From positions 62,045,823 to 62,109,822 of the forward strand of contig CATQJL010000112.1 in the NCBI GenBank assembly GCA_958299035.1: a stretch of 64,000 nt of DNA, read 5' to 3'. The DNA is from Cylicocyclus nassatus. Lineage: Eukaryota > Nematoda > Chromadorea > Rhabditida > Strongylidae. The stretch's first letter is position 1. Each line of letters begins with the position of its first letter. Made by a program: the position numbers and the translations under genes. Under the pieces are notes generated by a model. The model saw only the letters and a list, made by a program, of their open reading frames with translations, had not been told where the DNA came from and searched no databases. Shown here in pieces: positions 37,301 to 42,800 of the stretch.

Positions 37301-39863
37301 CAGCGAGCCAGGAGTTACGAACAGCTGGAGTTAGGTGACTTTAACGACTTCCTTGCCAGACAATGGAAAAAGAGAAGATGCTTAACACATTGACGACAAT
37401 ACGACCCACCGGTGGGTCGTACGTGTTCTGCCATTTCGGACAATACGACACACCGGTGGGTCGTAAGATTCATGAAGCGCTATCTTTACCAGTTTACGAC
37501 GGAATTCTACAATTCTACGGGGTTCTGGCACATGATTGGGGGCACTTAGGTGAAGCTCCAGCTAGAGTGGTCCGGGTTCGGGATACTGTAATGTAATGTT
37601 ACGGTAGGTATACGGTATATATATAAGGCACAAGCTTTAGTTCAAATTCTTCGCAAAATGATGCTGTTTCTGGAGAATCAAGTTTACATGTAAGAGTAAT
37701 ACGGGCGGACAAGAGGCTGACGTTAACCCACCAAAGAATTATCGATTTTATTGATTTTATTGTTTTTTTTGCATTTTTCATCCTAGGAAGTTCGAAGTTT
37801 GCATATATAGGTTTTCTATCATGCTGATTACGAAAATGATAGTCTCAAGTTTTGATACCACCTTCTAACATCGGTTTCTTGATTTCTACGAAAATTCTAC
37901 CGTACTGCTACCGTAGTCTCACCGTGAGAACGTAGTAAATAAAGTGGAGACTATAATCGTGATCAGCACGTGAAATAATCCCAACACACAAATTTTCATG
38001 AAAATCCATGATGTTGGGTTCGTACAGAATGACTACCGTAAGCTTACCGTATAACGCCAAAAACTGAATTTAATCATATTTTGGTAATCAGCGCGTTCGA
38101 TAACCCTTGTGGGGAAATTCTCGAAGAAATGTTCTGAATTTCTTCCAAAAAGACTACCACTTCGGACAATACGACCCAGGGGTGGGTCGTAAGTTTGGCA
38201 GAGCAAAAAAGGCTCCTGTCCGAAATGGCAGTGATCGAAAAATCGGCCTTGTCGTCAATGTGTTAATGACTGTAGAGCAGCACAATGATAACAAAAGGAA
38301 CAACCAATGTAGCTGGTTGCTGTACTTACCCTGTCTGTGTGCCTCGTGTGCTACACGATCTGGAAAAATTCAGAAAGGCGACTTTGAAGCATTATGAAAT
38401 TGAACCAGTGCGGATCTGTGAATAGCATCAGAAGGCGCCCAAATCGCTAGAATGACGAAGGAAAGGAGCACGTGGATGGAGGAAATTTACAAAGCACCGT
38501 ATATGGTTTTTCAGTGGACATGCGTATTTGAACTACCATAGAATATTGGGTGGATCGAAACTGTTTACAAATTGCCACAACTACTTATAAATAGCCAGCA
38601 ACATCAGAATTTCGGAACATATACAGGTACACTATGGGTACGTAATTTCAAGTCCTCTACCATAACAGTCATTCGGCATGATCAAATGCTTGGCTGTCAC
38701 CATGGGCTGCCAGGTATACAGATGATCTACTTTTTAAGAAGCTCAACTCCACATGGATGTACAGGTGGAAAGATCAACTGAATCTATACGGACAAGAGCT
38801 GAACAAAACGAATCAGAATTTATGGAGACGCCAGTGCACACCAGGGACCATTCAGTATGAAAGCAAAATCCAGGATCAGCTCTTTCAAGTACCTAAGGAA
38901 AAGCCTTTGCGTAGCGGGTTCCTACGTTGCTTCCAGCCACAAGTGAGCAGTACAAGAACAGCTACTTGAGGGAAATATGAGTTGAATTGGTTTTATAGAT
39001 TCTTCACCGTCAGGCTTTGATCGCGCTTTCAGAATACCTTTTGGCGAAGATCTGCTTGAGGGTGTAAGGCCTAAGGCATACCTCACGCGATTTTAGTCGC
39101 CGCGCGATTTAGCACGCCACGACTCTCCATAGCTGGTCGTAAATGCACTTTGCTTGGGCCAGACTTACTTTGTTACAATCTACGGCATCTACGCACCCGC
39201 GCAACTGAGAGCCTTGAATGCTCAATCTCTAGACATCTGGCAAATCGCCAAGTCGCGAGGATGTGGCTCTGTCGCGAAATCGCGAGAGGTATGCCTTAGA
39301 CCTAAGGGGGAGGCCTTCCAAAAATATTCGAACGGGTCAAGCTGGCAGCAAGCACTAAAAGCACTCAAACTCAGTCATTGCTCTGACTGATTAGAATCTT
39401 TATTTAGTGTAAAGCGGAAATTTGAAGTGAAGGAGTAAGAGAATGAACCACGAATTTTCTTCAGATTTTCAAAATCGGTTCTGAACAACAGTTCTATTCA
39501 GGCAATATGTGCGGATACAAGCGATGAAAGCGACGGTATTTCTGTTCAAAACATTGGCGGAGTCTTCATTTTTATTTCAGCGGGATTACTCCTCTCAGTG
39601 GTTACGCTCACAATTGAGTGCTTTTATCACAGGTAATTGTGACCATTTGCAGTGTCCTGTTTGCTCTGTAAAGAAAATCTGTCTCTTTCAGAAGACAAAA
39701 TCTACACACTGTGGAGAATCACAGGGACGACAAGGAAAATAAAGAAACCAATGGAACAACAAGCATTGCTTCACCGCATCATCATGACAACTGCGGGAAC
39801 TCATCAAATCGTAACAATCACATTACATCCTGCGGTACTGACAACGCAGGATTTGAATATTAG
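600..39863 (+). CDS. IR25a-type ionotropic glutamate receptor, 5'-partial, 11 visible exons
   Basis: Ligand-gated cation channel subunit of the plasma membrane, closest by motif to the IR25a co-receptor class (the GLR-7/GLR-8 type of C. elegans is the likely counterpart, from memory). Exons: 600-754, 805-917, 1008-1048, 1175-1313, 16197-16307, 16358-16462, 34200-34285, 34342-34474, 34525-34597, 39502-39632, 39692-39863. All junction phases agree and the joined 1259 nt read through to TAG at 39861-39863, giving 418 residues. Domain order is end of S1, M1, pore loop, M3, S2, M4, cytoplasmic tail. Residues that usually hold the amino-acid ligand appear kept: R in AERE, S in KGSPAEAYF, D in FIGDASH. 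The amino-terminal domain and first part of S1 lie left of the window. Introns of 14.9, 17.7 and 4.9 kb are packed with transposons. Family assignment is firm; exact orthology is inferred. Confidence 0.93.
1757..1905 (+). repeat. Dispersed repeat with GTGTCGTA and CTGATTACG, copy 1
   Basis: This stretch matches 44028-44160 in order and strand: GGGGCGGG...GTGTCGTA, ATATCGAT, GGGAGTTG and then GCNNGCTGATTACG. The mariner-type element starting at 1906 interrupts its right end. It is non-coding, and the family is unknown to me. Confidence 0.65.
1906..2816. mobile_element. Mariner-type non-autonomous element, copy A (911 bp)
   Basis: The ends are inverted: TTGGATTGGTGCAAAATTAA at the left and, read from the right, TTACGTTGGTGCAAAAATAA. 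The TTAGGTTGGTGCAAAA-like terminus is characteristic of mariner elements. TA duplications sit at 1904-1905 and 2817-2818. A second copy at 10267-11180 aligns along its whole length in the same orientation. No transposase frame survives; the short frames are not coding. It lies in receptor intron 4 and directly abuts the Tc1-type element, sharing the TA at 2817-2818. Confidence 0.85.
2819..4599. mobile_element. Tc1-type non-autonomous element with long inverted arms (1781 bp)
   Basis: The termini start CAGTGCTGGACATAATTATG on both sides, inverted, with TA at 2817-2818 and 4600-4601. CAGTGCTGG is also how C. elegans Tc1 begins. The arms run to about 3240 on the left and from about 4260 on the right. 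The arms translate into near-identical short frames (about 2989-3240 and 4260-4521) only because they are inverted copies; this is not evidence of coding. The left arm has about 90 extra bases (2861-2945) between two TCGT tetramers that the right arm lacks. A second inverted repeat lies nested inside. Confidence 0.88.
3248..3704. mobile_element. Inverted-repeat element nested in the Tc1-type element
   Basis: ACAAGGGAATGGTCAGAACT at 3248 recurs inverted, ending at 3704, and the pairing continues inward through CGAAGTGGCCAAT and CCAAATCTGT..CTGCAGA. It is an imperfect 457-bp fold-back. The inner motif (CCAAATCTG..TT..TCTGC) recurs near 15682, 30680, 32050, 32320 and 48450, so it belongs to a dispersed family. 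Confidence 0.75.
4602..6167. other. Intron DNA between elements, no gene recognised
   Basis: Open frames occur at 4818-5189 (minus) and 5497-5811 (minus), but I recognise no domain and they lie in receptor intron 4. GGCCGTAG..CAAAACAGAG near 5660 recurs near 9680 and 57957. A GC-rich patch covers 5790-5900. Confidence 0.5.
6170..7185. mobile_element. Mariner-type fold-back element with long inverted arms (1016 bp)
   Basis: The left end TTAGGTCGTTCCGAAAGTAA is repeated inverted at the right end, flanked by TA at 6168-6169 and 7186-7187. The similarity extends inward for about 300 bases: GTGGAA..CAAG, ATTCGATGCAG, CCTCTTTC, and AGGGTTTGCTCTA/TAGAGCAAACCCT near 6430 and 6912. No transposase is left in the central 6480-6880. 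It lies in receptor intron 4. Confidence 0.85.
7585..8242. mobile_element. TA-flanked MITE with CAGGGTGTCC ends (658 bp)
   Basis: CAGGGTGTCCAAAAAACGTG at the left pairs with the inverted right end (AGGGTGTTCCAAAAAATGTG, outermost C lost). TA flanks it at 7583-7584 and 8243-8244. Inward matches include AACACTGTTT, CCCTTGC and CATGTCTTTCGCCG. There is no coding potential. This is a Tc1/mariner-superfamily MITE by its target site. Confidence 0.82.
8245..10264. other. Intron DNA; short frame at 8421 and a hairpin near 9790
   Basis: A 51-codon frame from ATG at 8421 overlaps a tract with splice-like borders (TCTTTCCAG near 8564, CCAG|GTACAA near 8640); I recognise nothing in it. From 9791 to 9837 GGCTCCGCGCAA pairs with TTGCGCGGGAGCC to form a short hairpin. 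About 9675-9745 resembles 57951-58020. The rest is AT-rich and featureless. Confidence 0.45.
10267..11180. mobile_element. Mariner-type non-autonomous element, copy B (914 bp)
   Basis: TTAGGTCGATGCAAAAGAAA at the left pairs with the inverted right end TTAGGTTGATGCAAAAGGAA. TA flanks it at 10265-10266 and 11181-11182. The interior matches 1906-2816 collinearly (GCAACTTTTT, ATGGGTAGCTGTTGCGG, AACCTTTTTTGT). Equal size and orientation suggest two insertions of one internally deleted family rather than random decay. It lies immediately 3' of the LINE below (minus-strand sense). Confidence 0.87.
11851..14620 (-). pseudogene. LINE endonuclease and reverse transcriptase, frameshifted
   Basis: From 14620 down, an apurinic-type endonuclease domain is readable: KPDILFVAESWL, YRGGGVCCL, VLLGDFN and SSDHGIVYFE (catalytic N, D and H motifs kept). 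It continues into linker and RT motifs broken at about 13211, 13130, 12860 and 12590. RT motif A is YIDLSKAFD (near 12950), motif B SGVPQEGVLSP (near 12780) and motif C YADDIKIYG (near 12680). A C-terminal region with LLPRDI follows to 11851. Catalytic residues persist but the frames are separated by stops, so no full protein is made from this copy. Confidence 0.88.
14760..15320 (-). pseudogene. LINE ORF1 remnant
   Basis: The likely start is the methionine at 15320 (MGPKSERVRKNAAG). A second segment in another frame begins near 15119 with DIEAEKRSRSIVISGI, a motif typical of nucleic-acid-binding ORF1 proteins of CR1-type LINEs, then LYRLGKP and KVGF. A shift near 14890 leaves a nonsense tail. 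A frame shift near 15120 separates the two parts. Confidence 0.7.
15601..16196. other. Intron DNA between the LINE and receptor exon 5
   Basis: No gene. The stretch near 15675-15735 resembles the dispersed CCAAATTTG..CTCCTTATCCGCGGAA repeat. The final acceptor of intron 4 is at 16195-16196. Confidence 0.5.
16197..16462 (+). CDS. Receptor exons 5-6: first part of S2
   Basis: Exon 16197-16307 follows the acceptor ATGTTGCAG and encodes SLDDLAGQYKI, then KGSPAEAYF, where G-S supplies ligand contacts in this family, then AEIEGRFH. It ends at GTTAGC, again an unusual donor. Exon 16358-16462 follows CTTCCAG and encodes IWKKMSMNKS, RMAVWDYPIANKF and NIW, and ends at GTATGC. The 50-nt intron between them is typical of nematodes. 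The exons sit between the decayed LINE to the left (ending near 15600) and a palindromic mariner-type element to the right (from 16573). Both exons show clean amino-acid conservation against the IR25a pattern despite that setting, so the gene is probably under selection. Confidence 0.92.
16573..17527. mobile_element. Mariner-type element folded into a near-complete 955-bp palindrome
   Basis: TTAGGTTGTCCCATAAGTCT at the left is met by its inverse at the right (AGACTTATGGGACAACTTAA). The pairing continues to the centre near 17050: ATAGAGCAAAGC, CATCTTATAGA, AAAGTTTCGGATGGCC, AATCCTACAAATCTCTAA, GATTTTTGGCTCTCTA. A TA precedes the left end; the right flank TG is a decayed TA. The short frame at 17106-17312 (minus) is an accident of the palindrome. 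It sits 110 bp inside receptor intron 6. Confidence 0.87.
17528..19740. other. Receptor intron 6 DNA between elements
   Basis: Apart from the repeat at 18281-18470 nothing is recognised. About 18640-18790 and 18830-18970 contain mixed-composition DNA without a frame above 70 codons. Confidence 0.5.
18281..18470 (+). repeat. Dispersed repeat beginning CAGTGGC-ACCCAGGATTTC
   Basis: CAGTGGCTACCCAGGATTTCCG followed by CGGAGGGGAGGGGG recurs inverted at about 36545-36778 (where it reads GTGGCGTACCCAGGATTTCGGCTC), and a related copy covers about 40640-40940. Here an internal hairpin GCGTGGCGTTAGCCACGC is present at about 18343-18360. Non-coding. Confidence 0.6.
19743..20999 (+). mobile_element. Tc1/mariner-superfamily transposon with broken transposase (1257 bp)
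   Basis: CAGGGTTGGGGGGGAAGTTC at the left is inverted at the right (GGACTTTCCCCCAACCCTG). TA precedes the left end; the right flank is TG. The interior carries a transposase relic in the same orientation (about 19869-20905). By size and structure it was once an autonomous element. It lies in receptor intron 6. Confidence 0.87.
19869..20905 (+). pseudogene. Transposase relic, DD(D/E) superfamily
   Basis: Pieces in different frames follow the order of a Tc1/mariner-like transposase. Near 20290-20330 is LFSDLKIFTV, where most relatives have SDEK. About 20470-20550 covers VDSILKKGW. From 20570 come FRQNSAPAHKAK, with N where the second catalytic aspartate is expected, and WPPYWPDPNTLDYSVW, the usual WPPxSPDLNPxD block. 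After a stop near 20726, another frame continues LAVQNAWEK, IRPTDSVFKHFRACV and KGGIFE. At least three frame changes plus the substituted catalytic residue mean it is inactive. I see no intact DNA-binding helix region. Confidence 0.82.
21756..21972 (+). repeat. 5' LTR (217 bp)
   Basis: Begins TGTCTGGACGCAGC and ends CTAGACTTGACA; the TGTC/GACA tips are inverted. A TA-rich stretch with AATAAATATATATAAT lies at about 21902-21918 and could serve as promoter or polyadenylation signal. It matches 28625-28841 base for base as far as I can read. Confidence 0.93.
21973..21990 (+). promoter_or_regulatory. Primer-binding site, probably for tRNA-Gln
   Basis: TGGAGGTCCCA begins directly after the LTR. 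Its complement, TGGGACCTCCA, equals CCA plus the acceptor 3' strand of metazoan tRNA-Gln (ends TGGGACCT) over 11 bases. The tRNA sequence is from memory; the position and leading TGG are seen directly. Confidence 0.7.
22318..22460 (+). repeat. Minisatellite of CCGTGAT/CCGTGAATC units
   Basis: About 17 short units of the form CCGTGAT or CCGTGAAT with spacers of one or two bases follow each other, e.g. CCGTGATCCGTGAATCCGTG. A minus-strand frame through it translates as repeated DHGSR-like residues and is not a gene. It lies in the 5' leader of the LTR element, where gag would be expected. Confidence 0.88.
23120..23580 (+). pseudogene. Ty3/gypsy pol relic: end of reverse transcriptase and start of RNase H
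   Basis: One frame gives PRFAAISHPLNKL and KKNAVF (RT thumb), another MKHALVDALVLVLP, then HTDASTIGLGACLLQ, the RNase H start with its catalytic DAS, and YSRRLTRHERN. TDH follows near 23565. At least two frame changes and stops break it. The catalytic YVDD part of the RT, protease, gag and most of RNase H are missing from this element. Confidence 0.83.
23590..28190 (+). other. Non-coding interior of the LTR element, dense in A/T runs
   Basis: This 4.6-kb stretch has no recognisable domain on either strand. It is full of homopolymer runs of 7-10 A (for example near 23577, 23746, 23900, 24116, 24140, 24588, 24860, 24936) separated by mixed sequence and shorter T runs. The frames at 25273-25650, 25955-26296 and 26300-26557 (minus) show K/F/I/S-rich, non-family sequence. 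The texture recalls periodic A/T clusters of nematode germline genes, but period was not computed. Confidence 0.6.
28435..28624 (+). pseudogene. C-terminal pol-like tail next to the 3' LTR
   Basis: One frame reads VWLSNPPKPTPPLSPSED; another ends PEDELSEGMEMSGRS-stop with the stop just inside the LTR. The minus-strand gypsy element has the matching LEDELFEGMEISG at the same place, next to its LTR (58338-58375). A proline-rich tail after integrase is common in this class. The frame change shows decay. Confidence 0.6.
28609..28624 (+). promoter_or_regulatory. Polypurine tract before the 3' LTR
   Basis: GAAGGAATGGAGA abuts the TG of the 3' LTR, as needed to prime plus-strand DNA. The minus-strand gypsy element at 58029-60600 carries the same tract before its LTR. 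Confidence 0.75.
28625..28841 (+). repeat. 3' LTR (217 bp)
   Basis: Same sequence as the 5' LTR, starting directly after the polypurine tract. The flanking AAAG at 28842-28845 repeats the four bases before the 5' LTR. An LTR of the same wider family ends the minus-strand element at 58029. Confidence 0.93.
28842..31169. other. Intron DNA right of the LTR element
   Basis: Several short frames exist (28889-29110 plus, 29824-30084 minus, 30542-30841 minus) but no domain is recognisable. The part from about 30450 could be the 5' portion of the Penelope-like element that follows (a frame reads SEELAALYWQKLDQKRSELK), but this is not established. A copy of the dispersed GCTGATTCCAAATCTG repeat is near 30680. 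Confidence 0.45.
31170..32020 (+). pseudogene. Penelope-like element reverse transcriptase fragment
   Basis: One frame gives LKLRCPSCPVFY, the next ILIKTHKLS and KIGPIISCVG, then AWFLNKIMS. These match the start of Penelope-like RT (P-x-x-Y-x-L-x-K-x-H-K and R-P-I-I-S motifs). Another frame continues FDLSTVFESFDM, the motif A aspartate region. The sequence is cut at 31702 by a 237-bp MITE and resumes at 31943 with TNVQNEQALQAL in the phase expected if the MITE and one TTA are removed. Stops and frame changes make it a relic. Homology to the class is clear; the full extent is not. Confidence 0.75.
31703..31939. mobile_element. PIF/Harbinger-type MITE, copy 1 (237 bp)
   Basis: GGCCTCGGGCAGAGTTCACG at the left is repeated inverted at the right, with TTA duplications at 31700-31702 and 31940-31942. 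TTA/TAA three-base duplications are characteristic of PIF/Harbinger. The inside also folds (TTGCATACCGATC / GATCGGCATGCAA). It interrupts the Penelope-like RT. Confidence 0.85.
32409..33866. repeat. Fold-back satellite element with tandem 120-bp-class units (1458 bp)
   Basis: CGGCGCTATTCCAGTATCCG at 32409 is inverted at the right end (33866), followed inward by GGGCCCCAAAATTTTTTTG. The left arm contains repeated units of about 110-130 bases, each with GTTACGGTRGGTGTAC, a CTAGGGGG-like block and CATGCTGATCACGAATA. Fewer units in inverse orientation form the right arm (33590-33760). A TTAA-type MITE (32744-33257) is inserted in one unit of the left arm. Similar units occur at about 37600-38110. 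Confidence 0.75.
32744..33257. mobile_element. TTAA-flanked (piggyBac-type) MITE, 514 bp
   Basis: TTAA at 32740-32743 and 33258-33261 flanks inverted ends CCCTTTTGGACCTG / CAGGTCCGAAAGGG. Just inside the right end is the perfect palindrome TGGTGGCAATTGCCACCA; inside the left end is the stem GAGTGAG..CTCACTC. TTAA duplication is the hallmark of piggyBac. No transposase. Confidence 0.8.
33867..34199 (+). other. End of receptor intron 6
   Basis: It holds a C-rich tract (C11 at 34009-34019) and then AT-rich DNA up to the acceptor TTTTCAG at 34199. No gene is seen. Confidence 0.6.
34200..34597 (+). CDS. Receptor exons 7-9: second part of S2
   Basis: Exon 34200-34285 completes the split AGG codon from the exon ending at 16462 and encodes HMQRSKLPSNIDDAVRRVL and FAFIG. 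Exon 34342-34474 completes that glycine and gives DASHIKY, TNCQLQQVG and RKPYAIAVQSGSYLRDQ. Exon 34525-34597 gives ILVLLNQKHLETLKEKWW, the conserved end of S2. Donors are GTGGGT, GTAATT and GTAAGA; acceptors are TTTTCAG, ACTTAG and TTTCAG. The aspartate of FIGDA takes the place where glutamate receptors carry the acidic residue that binds the ligand amino group. The preceding intron is 17,737 bp and separates two halves of one domain. Confidence 0.93.
34948..35169. mobile_element. GC-rich inverted-repeat MITE
   Basis: GGCTACCGGGGGGAGGGCAA..GCGTTAGGCGACAAA at the left pairs imperfectly with the inverse of TTTGTCTCCTAACGCCCTAC..CCCTACCGGGGTA at the right. A second G/C hairpin (CCCCGACCCCCACCCCC / GGCGGGGG) lies inside. 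It is in receptor intron 9. Boundaries and target duplication are unclear. Confidence 0.6.
35170..36955. other. Intron 9 DNA with a mariner-like end and a copy of the CCCAGGATTTC repeat
   Basis: TTGGGTTGGTGCAAAAACCT near 35598 resembles a mariner terminus without a clear partner. About 36360-36778 holds G- and C-tracts (G13 at 36565-36577, C10 at 36736-36745) and ends in the inverse of GTGGCGTACCCAGGATTTCG. Short frames at 35292 and 36179 match no known family. Confidence 0.5.
36956..37023. mobile_element. Solo right end of the mariner-type family of copies A and B
   Basis: Read inverted it is TTAGGTTGGTGCAAATTAAT, then GGGCAACTTTCTTCCC, matching the left end of the element at 1906. A TA follows at 37024-37025. 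The rest of the element is absent. Confidence 0.65.
37386..38262. mobile_element. TTAA-flanked (piggyBac-type) MITE with palindromes, 877 bp
   Basis: TTAA at 37382-37385 and 38263-38266; inverted ends CACATTGACGACAA / TTGTCGTCAATGTG. The perfect 20-bp palindrome ACGACCCACCGGTGGGTCGT is at 37401-37420, a near copy at 37445-37464, and the variant ACGACCCAGGGGTGGGTCGT at 38171-38190. The core includes units like those of the 32409 satellite (TTACGGTAGGTATACGGTA, CATGCTGATTACGA), so it may have inserted in or captured that repeat. It is in receptor intron 9. Confidence 0.85.
38267..39064 (+). other. Intron 9 DNA with overlapping open frames of unknown origin
   Basis: Frames at 38572-38781 and 38757-38969 overlap and read protein-like sequence (WMYRWKDQLNLYGQEL, NLWRRQCTPG) but match no family I know. 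They could be a retroelement relic. No splice signals tie them to the receptor. Confidence 0.3.
39068..39302. mobile_element. PIF/Harbinger-type MITE, copy 2 (235 bp)
   Basis: GGCCTAAGGCATACCTCACG at the left is met by the inverse GAGGTATGCCTTAGACC at the right, with TAA at 39065-39067 and 39303-39305. The size and the GCGATT/AATCGC inner pairing match the 31703 copy. It lies about 200 bp before the M4 exon. Confidence 0.85.
39502..39863 (+). CDS. Receptor exons 10-11: M4 and cytoplasmic tail
   Basis: Exon 39502-39632 starts in phase 0 after CTATTCAG and encodes SDGISVQNIGG, the usual lead-in to the last membrane span, then GGVFIFISAGLLLSVVTLTI and ECFYH. Exon 39692-39863 completes an AGA codon and gives a polar tail of about 57 residues, rich in N, H, D and T, which ends NAGFEY-stop. 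I see no AATAAA close to the stop. Intron 10 is 59 nt. The tail lacks an obvious PDZ ligand. Confidence 0.92.
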
Positions 39864-42800
39864 TGCATTTTAAAATATATTTAGTGTGAAGAAATTCAAG
39901 CAATGCGCAAGGCACTCGTTTTGATGTTGCTGTGAAAAATGTGTACAGTAGAGTAATATGCTTATTGCGGTCGATTATCGATTGCACAATCAGTATACTG
40001 AAACCATCGTTATTAGGTTGATTCATGATTAGTGCAAGTTTTTCTTATGTCTTGGTTTTTTAGGTAGAACCAATTTGCTTGGAGACTTTTCACTACTCTG
40101 AAAAAGCGTATATCTCAAAAAAAATTTCTTCCGCTTTCTTTGCTCCAAATCACGAAGTAACCCAATCATTTCAAACATTTGCAAGGCAGCGGCGGTACCA
40201 GGTGCGCTTACGGGGCTAAGTTGGATTTTTAAAGAAACTCAAAAATTATTCAAATCATTTAAAAGAATAGACAAGTCACATGCACATTTATATAACCCAT
40301 GTACGTGAAATTCAAAAATTTCCTTCCTCCGTCCCCGGTCCGCCAGTAAGTTTGTGAAAGATGAAAAAGTGGGCTTTTTCACATCTTCTCAGCTGAGAAA
40401 AAATGAAGAGTATCAAAAAAAATTTTTTTTAGCCAAAAAAAAAACGTTCCAACATAGAGTCATCCTAATTCAAAGATCAGTTAAAAACTTGCATTAATTA
40501 TGGATAAATTAGTTGATGTTTTTCTGCATTTCTAGTTCACTTAGGGTAGGTTAAGTTGAACTTTGAACTTTGCAGTTTGAGCTCAGTGTTACCAATAAAT
40601 TTCTAGCGACCGTTCTGTTGCATGTTTAGGTTGTTTTTTGTGTATCCTTGGGATTTTCCGCTCGGAGGAGGGGGCCGCGACAAAAAAAAATCTCTGAGCA
40701 CCTAAAAAAAATTTGGGTACCCTCCTCAAAATTTTCGTGGGCCCACAACCCCATAATTTCAAAAAAAAGGGGCGTGGCTGACGCCACGCCCCGAAAAAAA
40801 TTTTTATGGGGCTAAATTGAATTTTTAGAAAATTTAAAAAATTACTTACAAGTATGAATAAGTCTCTTGCACATTTTTATAACTCATGTAAGTAACTTTC
40901 AAAAACTTTACGACCCACTCTCGGGGGGGGGGGGGGGGGCTGCTGCTAGCCACAGGTGAAATCTGACGATTGAAATACGTAGACAAACATGCACAGATAA
41001 AGGCAAATCGCACTGTTTTTTGATTTTAATCAAACAGCTTTCTCCTTTTCTTCAAAAAAAAAAACAATGCTGTGGTAATGATATGTATGCTTTAAAAAGT
41101 ATGCTGCTAAAAAAAGTATGCTGTATGCTTAAACCGATACAAAGTTCTGTGATATCAACTCACATTACAAAAAAATGCCTCTCTTCTCCATCATTCGTAT
41201 ATTCACAGCATGAAACTGATAATGGAAACGATCTTAACATGTACTCACCAGAAAAGCTCTCCTTTGAATTTTCATCTTGTTCACAATTATGGTTTATTCA
41301 TGTGGTGTGCGCAGTATAGTAGTTCGTCCTTACGAAGCTTCAGTTCACTCGCTTAAATTTTAACACGTTGACCGCATGCATACGCGAGTATGCACGCGCC
41401 AAATGCGCAAGAAACGTTATTGGAAGTTTTGCACGCAATGGCTTGGTGTTGACAACATGTTAAATATCGTCTGTTATAACGGAATGCATTTTGAGAACAT
41501 TTAGCAAAATTTTAGGTTCATGGAACTGCAGGTGAAGTAATTTTGCAACTGCTGAACTTTAGCAACTCATTGCTAGCATTTCATCCCAAAAGTTGACAGA
41601 TATGCCGGGAATTGATAAATACGAGGGAAACACTGCCAGATTTGCCACAAGACTTATAAACAAGGTCAATCAATGAAGTTTACACTCTATAACATCGTCT
41701 GTACTTCTCTATAAGAAAAGACGTCTGGCTCATACTGACCACAAAAGGAACGGCCTTCTTCGTTGATCAAAGAGCAGGCAATGAATTCGTGCGGCTTTTA
41801 GGGTTTCAAGTCACAAACACTGCTATCAAAGATTGCCAAAACAAGTAAAAAATCAAAGGAGATTTGCATAAGAAAAAGTTGTCATGAAAGGGAAGCCTTC
41901 GAGTGAAAGAATGGGAAAACTCATTCCCTTATTTCTTGTAAACAAGCTGCTTATGATGCATTCTTTCCTTTGAGCGTATTTATAGTGCAGATTTGCATAT
42001 CTTTGAGAATCATTTGCCATCAAAAGAATGCTTTTTATTATGGGATTTCGCTGCCATTATATAAGGACGGGGTTTTGACATCAAATCATAGCCTTTTCAT
42101 TCTTTCTATAGTTATATACTTGCTTCTCACAGCAAGCAATCATTTTTACTTCTTCCCCAATCATCGTATTCATATACTTAGCAGTGCCCAAAGGGCTACG
42201 GAAAAACATTTCGATAAGAAGGATATGGTAAGGACTTCGGGGACTTTGGGGTGGTAGGGACTTTGGGGACTTTGGGATGCTAGGGACCTTGGGTTTCAAG
42301 TTATTGGGGTTCATATTTTGCCGCAAAAAAGAAGCCGAAGAATTCAATCACATCAAAGTAATCGGTGTTGTTAGTTCTAAGAAGGGATTTGCCCTATAAA
42401 ATAATGCTCTTTTATAATTATGCTTGCTAGGTACACAGTACCAATGAATTTTTTTTTCAATGTTAAAAAGTAATTGCACGTTGTAAAAGCTGGTAATTAA
42501 TAGCTGGTAAAGGATTTTGTAATGATACCAACATGCGTAAAAACATTGCGACACAGATTTCCAGATTTTTTGGTTTGTTTCGGATAACTTACCTCAGTCT
42601 ACTAAGATGCCTTTACAGTGATTCTACAGTAATGTAAAGTATTCAGTGGATTGGAAGCCCGCTCTACTTGAGAGTCGGTAAAAGATCCATAGGAAGAGGG
42701 ATTCTAAAAATCAAACAGTGATAAACACTTTTGGTACAAGGGCAAAACGAGCGAAGCACGCTAAGGCTACGATCTCCGAAGTAATTTGAGACACTTTTCA

